A DNA stretch of 64,000 bases from Coptis chinensis. Its lineage: Eukaryota; Streptophyta; Magnoliopsida; Ranunculales; Ranunculaceae. A program made the translations under genes and the position numbers. The stretch spans positions 39,306,501 to 39,370,500 of the forward strand of contig CM027383.1 in the NCBI GenBank assembly GCA_015680905.1, read 5' to 3'. This document shows positions 57,400-64,000 of the stretch, in pieces. Position 1 is the stretch's first letter; the number at the start of each line of letters is the position of its first letter. The notes under the pieces are model-generated. The model was not told the DNA's origin. It was given only the letters and a program-made list of their open reading frames with translations, and searched no databases.

Positions 57400-58344
57400 T
57401 TACGATCGAGTCGTAGTAACTGTTAGCTCGGTGGGAATTACGGCTTCTGTGCCATAGCATAAGGAGAATGGTGATTCGCCGGTACTGGATCTAGCTGTGG
57501 TGCGGTGAGCCCAGAGAATATTCTCTAATTGATTTGGCCATTGGCTCTTATTCTTTTCAATCTTTTTCTTCAAGTTTTCCAAGATTGCTTTGTTACTGGC
57601 TTCTGCCTGACCATTACTCTGAGCGTACTGTGGAGTAGAAAATGCGTGAATGATCTTCCACTTGGCTAGAAACTCTTTGACCGTTCTGCCTTTGAACTGG
57701 GGCCCATTATCCATGACTAGTGTGTGTGGCAAGCCAAATCTGGTGATGATGTGGGTCCAAATGAAGTTTCGGACATGTGACTCTTTGACGTGTGCTAAAG
57801 GAATAGCCTCGACCCACTTGGTGAAGTAGTCGGTTGCAGCTAGGACAAAGCGAAAGCCAGTACTCTTCTGTGGGATGAATGGGCCCATAATGTTCATGCC
57901 CCACATGTGGAATGGCCACGGGCTCGCTATGCTGATCAGTTCGCGAGCAGGTTGGATGATATTGTGGCCAAATGTTTGGCATTTGAGACATTTGAGGACA
58001 TATGCTTTGGCATCGATCTGCATCCGGGGCCAAAAATATCCTTGAGAGATGGCCTTGTGGGCTAACGAGCGACCACCGGCGTGATTTCCACATTCTCCTT
58101 CGTGGATTTCTGCAAAAATCAACTGACCCTGTTCTGGGGTAATGCACCGTAAGTGCGGGCCTCCAGCGGATTTTCTGAACAATTTGTTATGAACCAAACA
58201 ATAACGTCGGGCTTGGTAGGGGATCCGCTTAGCCTTGGTACGCTCCTCAGGGAGCGTGCCGTGCTGGATATAATCAATGATGGGTTGCATCCATGCTTGA
58301 CTCAACTGAGTGGCGGAGAGAGGAAATAGGTCGCTTATCATCAA
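57400..58344 (-). pseudogene. Tat integrase with Asn at the first catalytic position
   Basis: An open frame of 314 codons. The zinc-binding N-terminus has HEGECGNHAGGRSLAHKAIS, then GYFWPRMQIDAKAYVLKCLK with CLKC (H-x6-H ... C-x2-C). The core follows: HMWGMNIMGPFIPQKSTGFR, VMDNGPQFKGRTVKEFLAKW and YAQSNGQAEASNKAILENLK. The family has GMD at the first position, but this copy reads GMN (AAC, plus 57892-57894), so the first residue of the DDE triad is lost. The second Asp and the Glu are present. The C-terminal part is cut by a frameshift after 57400. It would catalyse insertion of the cDNA; this copy probably cannot. Confidence 0.9.
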
Positions 58345-59887
58345 GGTGTAGTCGACTTGGTATGCGGTCGATCGGCGACTTCTATGAGAATTTCTCGGGA
58401 GCAGCGGCTCGAGTGCGGGTAGCCAAATAAGCTAAACCTGTCTGCGTGGCGGTTCTCCTCCGCAAAAATGATGTATGTGTACCTGCTTAAAAGAAGGCAA
58501 TAAGCGATGAGCGACACGAAGATACTTGGAAAGGTTACCTTCATGGGTAGTGTACTCTTTTGCAACTGGCGAGCGACCGATTCGCGAGTCACTAAAGACT
58601 TGGATCTCTTCGACGGCCGAAGCTGCGGTATATCTGAAGTCCCCGACGATCGGCGCCTTCATTACTCTCCGCCTCATTGTTGAAGTGGCAAAGTCGATCT
58701 TGAACGGACTTTTCCATCACCGTTCCATCGGGTGAAACTAAGACAACCCCGATGCCGCTGCCGCCGGGATTGCTAGAACCATCTACAAAGAGAGACCAGG
58801 TGGATTTGATGTGCTCCTTCAAATCTGGGAGGTCGGTCTCTTGTTCCCAATTGGGGTCATCAACAGGGAAATCCGCTAAAAAATTGGCAACGACCTGTCC
58901 CTTCTGGGAAATTCGTGGTACGAATTCCAGGTGGTGTTCGCCGAGTTCTTCAGCCCAAACTGCCATTCGAGTAGTTTTGTTTTCTTTGTGGAGAATTTTC
59001 TTCAATGGGAGGTCGGTAAGAACTTTGATTTGATGCGCCTGAAAGTAAGGCCTGAATTTCCGTGCCGAATATAACAAAGCAAGTACTGCTCTTTCCAGGA
59101 AGGAGTAATTCTTTTCCGCTGTCGTGAGCGTCTTGCTTGTGAAGTAGATCGGTTTTTCTGAATTGTTTTCCTCTTTGAAGAGAACTGAGCTGATTGCGAA
59201 ATCGGATACTGCCAGATAGAGCCCCAGAGTCTCTCCATCTACAGGTTTAGCTAAGACGGGGGGCGTGGTGAGGTACTCTTTGAGAGTGGCGAATGCTTGA
59301 TGACACTGATCGCTCCATGAGAACTGCTCGCCTTTTTTAAGGAGTTGCAAGAACGGTCTACACTTATCGGATGCCCTTGATATGAATCGGTTGAGTGCAG
59401 CGACCATGCCTGACAATTTCTGTATTTGTTTCTTCGTGCGCGGATCGGGCATGTCTAAAACGCTTCGGATTTGGTGCGGATTAAACCGATTCCTCGGCCG
59501 AGACACTTGATACCCTAAAAACTTGCGGGAGGGCGCTCCAAAAAGGCATTTCTCTGGATTGAGTTTCATGCCCGTACGGCCGTAATCGAGAAACGCTTGC
59601 TCAAGGTGGGCGAGGTGATCACCGGCTTTCTTACTCTTGACGACCATATCATCGATGTAGACCTCCATGGTGTCGCCTAACATGTCTTGGAACATGTCAG
59701 TGACCAGGCGTTGATATGTTGCTCCGGCGTTTTTCAAGCCGAATGGGAGAACGTTGTAGCAATAGATCCCTTGCTCTGTTATGAAAGAGGTCTTCTCTTG
59801 ATCCTCCTCTGCGAGTGGGATTTGGTTGTACCCACTGTACGCGTCCATGAAGGAGAGAAGCTCATGACCACGCAGTCCGGTCGACAA
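58345..59887 (-). pseudogene. Tat reverse transcriptase and dual RNase H
   Basis: The RT palm shows GHELLSFMDAYSGYNQIPLA, CYNVLPFGLKNAGATYQRLV and MEVYIDDMVVKSKKAGDHLA, so YIDD is intact (about 59648-59659). Thumb and connection follow (KFLGYQVSRPRNRFNPHQIR, LSGMVAALNRFISRASDKCR). The gypsy-type RNase H reads LYLAVSDFAISSVLFKEENN, lacking the usual CDAS and TDH residues, as is typical for Tat. The second, archaeal-type RNase H begins SLFVDGSSNPGGSGIGVVLV and FNNEAE, then shifts frame to IQVFSDSRI and VAKEYTTHEGNLSKYLRVAH (58677-58432) and finally HADRFS. The first stop for this frame is at 58592, so the end of the second RNase H is broken by at least two frameshifts. Confidence 0.9.
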
Positions 59888-60317
59888 AGTCGGTCAATCA
59901 CGAGGTAGGGAAAACTGTCTTTTAGAGGTGGCCTTGATTTACATTAAGTAAAATCGGCGCGATAAAGCTTAACTGTTCCGTTCTTTTTGGGTACGGCCCA
60001 CGATGTTAGCGATCCACTCCGGATAGTCTACTTTTCGGATAAAACCGACTTGCTTGAGTTTGTCGACCTCGTCATTGATGGCTTTTGAAAAACGCGGGGA
60101 TAGTCGGTCGTTGTCGTTGGCCGGATGGTCTAGCATGGGGATTAACATTTAATTTATGGCATGCGACTGCGGGATCTATCCCAGGCACATCGATATACGA
60201 CCAAGCAAAAACATCTTTATTCATAGATAAGAAATTTACAAGGTGAGATCTGAGTGTGGGGTCTAGGTTAGCCCCTACATATACAAACTTGGGGTCGTCT
60301 TCGGTGCCAAGATTCAC
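59888..60317 (-). pseudogene. Tat RT N-terminus, frameshifted
   Basis: VGANLDPTLRSHLVNFLSMN, DVFAWSYIDVPGIDPAVACH and KLNVNPHARPSGQRQR are the conserved start of Tat RT. After 60072 the frame is lost, but KLKQVGFIRKVDYPEWIANI can be read in another frame before the palm begins at 59887. It contains at least two frameshifts and a stop. Confidence 0.82.
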
Positions 60318-60524
60318 TTTTTCTTTTTCTGCCGCTGGGGGTTTTACAACTGATGGCGAAGCACTGCTTGGCGACTCGCTATCGGAGAAGGTCTGAACAC
60401 GGTGGGATGACTGGACCTGGCGGGGTGGAGCGACTTGTTCGACAAATACGCCGGGGGGTATCCACGACCTGGAGAGTGGGACCTGGCTGCAAGCACATTG
60501 ATGGTCGCGGCTCTTCTTTGTTGG

Positions 60525-61616
60525 CTATGGGCGGACGACATGAGCTGGGACGATCTCTGAAACTTTAACTGACGAAGCTACTGTCATTGGATCAATGCTA
60601 GAGGTCTTTGCTGGCGCATTGAGGACTCGGGGAGCGAGTGCGGGTATCGGCATTGGAGAGAACTTCTGCTTGTAAGAGCCCCCAGCGTTTTGCTTGGCAG
60701 TTCGGGGTTGGACTTCTGCGACTAAGTCACGTGCCATTGTGTAGCTGGAGGGTTCCTGTATGGTGGGAAGCAATTCACGAGCGGTCTCATCTGTTGATTT
60801 GACCTGGTTACAATGGTACGCTTCAAGTTGATTGCTTCTAAGTTCCATCATGCCTCGAGGTCCTGGGAAACGGAGAACTTGATGTAAAGTGGACGGTACC
60901 GCCTGCATCTGATGAATCCAGCGTCGTCCGAGGATGGCATTGTATGGCGACTTGCTGTCTAGAACGCAGAACCGTGTATTGCAGGTGATCTTGTCCTCTC
61001 TAGAGCCCACCGACACTGGAAGTATAATATCACCAATGGGATCGGCCCTGGATCCATTGAAACCATAAAGGGGGGCGATCGGGTCGACGAGGACGGACTT
61101 GGGAAGGCTCATCTCTTGCATGGTGTGGTAGAACAAGATGTCACAGGAACTGCCGGGGTCGATCAGAACGCGCTTGATTGTCCAGTCGCTAATTTTGACA
61201 TGGACAACCAATGCATCATTATGAGGAAGGCAGACTTTGCTTAAATCGGCCTCCGTAAAAGTGATATCGCCTGCGCTGCGACCTGAACCACGCGGGGCGT
61301 GAGCTGCCTGGGAGGTGAAATGATAGACTTCCTGAAGAGCGCCGACACGACGTCTTTTCTCTCTGGATGAGGTGACGGAATCATCCGAAAAAGTAATCAC
61401 GTGAATGGTTCGATCATTGTCACGATCGGATGAGTGCTGCGGCGCTTCGTGGCGCGAACGATCTCGTGGACGTCCTCTGCTGCGTGGACGACCTTGAAAC
61501 TCTTGGGAGTGGCGGCGAGATGGAGATCGACTACGGACTCGGCGAGCCATCAGTTTGTGTCGCAGATCGCCCGTCGGGAATCGAAAGTGTATCTTGTTTG
61601 ATGTGGCGGCTTCCAC
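60525..61616 (-). pseudogene. Tat aspartic protease region
   Basis: An open frame of 363 codons. It begins with an Arg/Ser-rich gag-end linker (RRVRSRSPSRRHSQEFQGRP), followed by ITFTEADLSKVCLPHNDALV, VHVKISDWTIKRVLIDPGSS and CDILFYHTMQ. DPGSS-x-DILF is the aspartic-protease active site of this lineage (DxGSSxDIL). VLDSKSPYNAILGRRWIHQM is the second conserved motif, and a linker to RT follows. The domain itself is uninterrupted. It would cut the gag-pol polyprotein. Confidence 0.88.
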
Positions 61617-61619
61617 TAG

Positions 61620-62741
61620 ATCCCGGAGATAGTGTTTAAGCCCCGACAGAAGACGATCGGTTTCATGGCATTTGGCGTTGTGAAATGCGCAAAATGGCTT
61701 GTTAGAGGCGATCTACTGGCTGCCTCACTTCGGGCCGGAAGAATGGGGCTCGCTTAATTTTACCCAGAATGTAGGCGGGGAGGCCAGCGTCGGGGATGGC
61801 GAACTCTCTCTTTTTTTACGGCGGTCTTTGGCCTTTGGTGCAAGCGACCTAAGCCTTCTTTGCCCGTGGTGTGCGATCCGAGGCTAGCTGCGACCTCGTG
61901 GTTCTCTGCTAGACCCGTGGAGTTTTAAAGTTTCTGCGCAACTTGATGTACTTGTCCACGCTGAAGGCGTAGAGCTCGGACAATGTCTCTGGCGTTCCTT
62001 CATCAACGACCTAGCGAGGTCGGTGTTTACGCGACTCGGCAAGCATTGGAAAAGGCGATTAATGGCGAAAGATTCTTTCAAGCCACTTTCCATGCACAAC
62101 AGTTCGGCCTTGAACCGTCCTAGGAATTCACGAATAGTTTCGTCCTCCTTGAATGATAACTAAAACAAAGAATCAAGATCTGCCTTCTTCCGCCTGTTGT
62201 GGACGTACTGGCTGGCGAACAAATTAGTAAGTTGTTCGAAGGTTTTTATAGAATCAGATTCCAGTGAAAAGAACCAATCGAGAGCGCCATCCTTGAGGTC
62301 GGGCGGAAATAATCTGCGGTGGAGATGATCAAACTCACGGTGGTATGAAAGTGCCAAACTCTGAATATAGCGAGCCACATGCTGACCAGGGCACGTGCTG
62401 CCGTCGTACATGGGAAAGCGTGGCTGGATAAAGTCTTGTGGAGAGGCTTTATTGAGGACCTCTGCGGTGAACGGAGATGCGCGATACGTCTTAAGCATCT
62501 TGTGCACAATCTGTGTCGAATCCTTCTTTGCGGCGTTCTGGCCGATCCTTTGGGATAACTCATTAATCTGCTGATTAACGTCATTGATGCTGTTCTCTGC
62601 TCCGTTGCCGACTTGTTGTTGCTGGTAACTATCCACCTGAGCACGTAAAGTAGCATTTTCTTCCCTGAGCAAGGAAATGCTCTCATTCGTTATTCCCAAC
62701 TGGTGGGCAAGGTGCTGGACTTGATCTTCTATGCTAACCAT
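61620..62741 (-). pseudogene. Tat gag
   Basis: The ATG at 62741 reads MVSIEDQVQHLAHQLGITNE, a coiled coil (ISLLREENATLRAQVDSYQQ), then FIQPRFPMYDGSTCPGQHVA, RYIQSLALSY, LKDGALDWFFSLESDSIKTF and LFASQYVHNRRKKADLDSLF, which is the retrotransposon gag domain. The frame stops at 62160 and continues in another frame (LCMESGLKESFAINRLFQC). The C-terminus (61887-61620) keeps FCAFHNAKCHETD, a degenerate zinc-finger-like motif. It encodes the capsid. A stop and frameshifts separate it from protease. Confidence 0.85.
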
Positions 62742-62802
62742 GCTTCGTGGGCTTGAGAGTTAGAGATGGATGAACTGATCTAAAGTGGCTCTCAAGTAAT
62801 CG

Positions 62803-62820
62803 AAACCACGGGCGGGCCAA
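62803..62820 (-). other. Candidate primer-binding site of the Tat element
   Basis: On the minus strand TTGGCCCGCCCGTGGTTT follows the 5' LTR directly. It is in the right place but differs from the usual TGGCGCCGTCTGTGG, so the primer tRNA is uncertain. Confidence 0.5.
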
Positions 62821-63425
62821 TGTAAAGGGGTGTTTTGGATTTCTTGTTGGGACCGAAGTTAAACCTTCGGTTTAACCGCCTACGATCCTCTTCTTAGTTT
62901 TTCTCCTTTTCTTTCTTTTAAGGGAGAGAGGAATCGGGCCCGGCGTAGTTCAATCGTGGTATTTATAGGCTTAGGGAAGGATCAATCTAGAAGACACGTG
63001 TTTTTATGATACACGTAAAGGTCGAGATCGTGAATGAGTGTCGAAATGTTATATTATAAGTCATGCACTCATTGGGTGCTGATGAGGTTATCCCTATTTT
63101 CCGGGGATGGGTAATGATTACCCCTGATGGTTATCATTACACGAGGCGTTCTGCCATGTGCTCGTACTAAAATAACTTCGTCCTCCTTTCTCGTAGGTCG
63201 CTCTTGGAGGTCGGAGTGATTACCCCTGATGGTTATCATTACACGAGGCGTTCTGCCATGTGCTCGTACTGAAATGACTTCGTCCTCCTTTCTCGTAGGT
63301 CGCTCTTGGAGGTCATTTGTGTACGGGGTAGTTCTGAGGGAGCTGCTCACAGCTCGGTCTCGAGGGTCGGCGTCCTGAGTTCGCTTACGTTTCACGTGTG
63401 CATAATAAGATATCGCTCCCCTACA
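62821..63425 (-). repeat. Tat element 5' LTR
   Basis: 605 bp with the same 102-bp internal duplication (63116 and 63218). At the site of the other LTR's hairpin it has a different perfect hairpin, GTTAAACC-TTC-GGTTTAAC (62858-62876). Confidence 0.94.
62960..62967 (-). promoter_or_regulatory. LTR TATA box of the Tat element
   Basis: TATAAATA on the minus strand, about 460 bases into the 5' LTR and about 140 before its end. That is a normal position for the U3 promoter. It is conserved in the other LTR at 50716-50723. Confidence 0.6.
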
Positions 63426-63430
63426 TTCAA

Positions 63431-64000
63431 TATACAAGTAGCTACCTAAATGACCGTGATTATTCTGGTACTTGTTGAGTTTTGGTATGCCAAACAGGAT
63501 GCAACTCTAATCATCCAGAAAACTTTAAAAAAATTTAAATATAAATTGAAAGATTTTAATCTTGTGCAAACTCTTATGGAGAAGACTGTCAATAACTTGA
63601 ATTTAGCATACAAAATAGGAGTAGATAAATATACAGAAATAGATATTAAGCCTTAAATACGGGGTCCAAGACATTAACTAAAAGTAACGTAATACCATCC
63701 ATCTCTTCGCTTCCTCTCTTGCGATTGCGGTTGGTTTTCCAGTTCTTGCTGCTGTTGCTTCCCTTGTTGACAAGGCTTACTACTTAGTTTGTGCACCGTA
63801 ACGATGACTGCTACCAACAGAAACACAAACTCGACGACGAATGCTGCCAAAAAATTAAATTGAACACCATGAAGGTACCACTTCTGAAAATTTTATGTTC
63901 TGTTGCACCAATATACTTGTATCTGTTTTTATATTATTCCATGGGCCTTCTTCATATACCATATATAGATTATGCATGATTAACGCTCCCAGAGCAAGAG
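63431..64000. other. Right flank, no established gene
   Basis: A minus-strand open segment (63843-63674) after a TTTTTTGGCAG acceptor reads FVVEFVFLLVAVIVTVHKL, then a Gln/Arg-rich tail ending WYYVTFS and a stop. One membrane helix plus a polar tail would fit the end of a small membrane protein, but no start or partner exon was found. A 36-codon hydrophobic plus-strand frame begins at 63869. Neither is recognised. Confidence 0.3.

Larger units (their letters stand above)
50576..63425 (-). mobile_element. Tat-lineage Ty3/gypsy retrotransposon with antisense genes (12.85 kb)
   Basis: LTRs 50576-51181 and 62821-63425 (TGTAAAGGGG...CCCTACA) are flanked by TTCAA (50571-50575 and 63426-63430). Gag, protease, RT, RNase H and integrase read on minus. 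A purine tract adjoins the 3' LTR. After gypsy-type RNase H the frame enters a second RNase H (LFVDGSSNPGGSGIGVVL), the dual arrangement known from the Tat branch. Between integrase and the 3' LTR two spliced genes lie on plus, as described for some Tat elements with antisense extra ORFs. All main frames carry frameshifts, so the copy is defective. Confidence 0.95.

Overview
This 64 kb window comes from a nuclear plant genome, most likely an angiosperm and probably a eudicot. The evidence is AT-rich intergenic DNA with plant-type introns, Helitrons, Ty3/gypsy retrotransposons of the Athila and Tat lineages, and a broken S-protein-homologue gene, a family known from land plants. I see no intact conventional host gene. 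Almost everything is mobile DNA at different stages of decay. All boundaries below were read by eye from termini and target-site duplications (TSDs); the species cannot be named from the sequence.

Region 1 (124-21783) is a head-to-tail chain of three Helitron-like elements with no base between them: A (124-11498), B (11499-21083) and C (21084-21783). Each starts with TC and ends with a GC-rich hairpin followed by CTAG. The chain sits between host A (123) and T (21784), the expected Helitron AT target. None encodes a recognisable Rep/helicase, so all are non-autonomous. A and B carry several sets of exon-like pieces with consistent splice sites and reading frame (captured gene fragments), repeated TATA/leader modules, a tRNA-derived SINE in A (5537-5778), and in B a solo LTR (15394-16834, TSD CACAC).

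Region 2 (21784-23845) is a short host-like island. It holds an exon-like piece encoding a signal-anchor segment (22643-22822, minus) and an S-protein-homologue pseudogene (23041-23533, minus) with in-frame stops and a frameshift.

Region 3 (23846-41738) is a complete 17.9 kb Athila-type retrotransposon on the minus strand (TSD ACTAC). It has two ~1.46 kb LTRs of the same family as the solo LTR, a tRNA-Asp-type primer site, gag, protease, RT, RNase H and integrase remnants, and three related accessory ORFs between integrase and the 3' LTR. The RT catalytic motif reads FMGD instead of FMDD.

Region 4 (41894-49431, TSD ATAAC) is a plus-strand non-autonomous large retrotransposon derivative. It has LTRs, a primer site, a purine tract and a gag-like start but no pol. 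Its interior is tandem arrays (95, 143 and 45 bp units and GCCGCTGG-type repeats) plus a captured UBA-domain C-terminus.

Region 5 (50576-63425, TSD TTCAA) is a minus-strand Tat-lineage retrotransposon with gag, protease, RT, dual RNase H and integrase. On the opposite strand, between integrase and the 3' LTR, it carries two multi-exon antisense genes that share a C-terminal domain. Its integrase has Asn where the first catalytic Asp is expected. The remaining flanks (49432-50575 and 63426-64000) show no recognisable gene.

The genes do not form a cellular pathway. They are element-encoded replication functions, nearly all broken, together with cargo captured from host genes.
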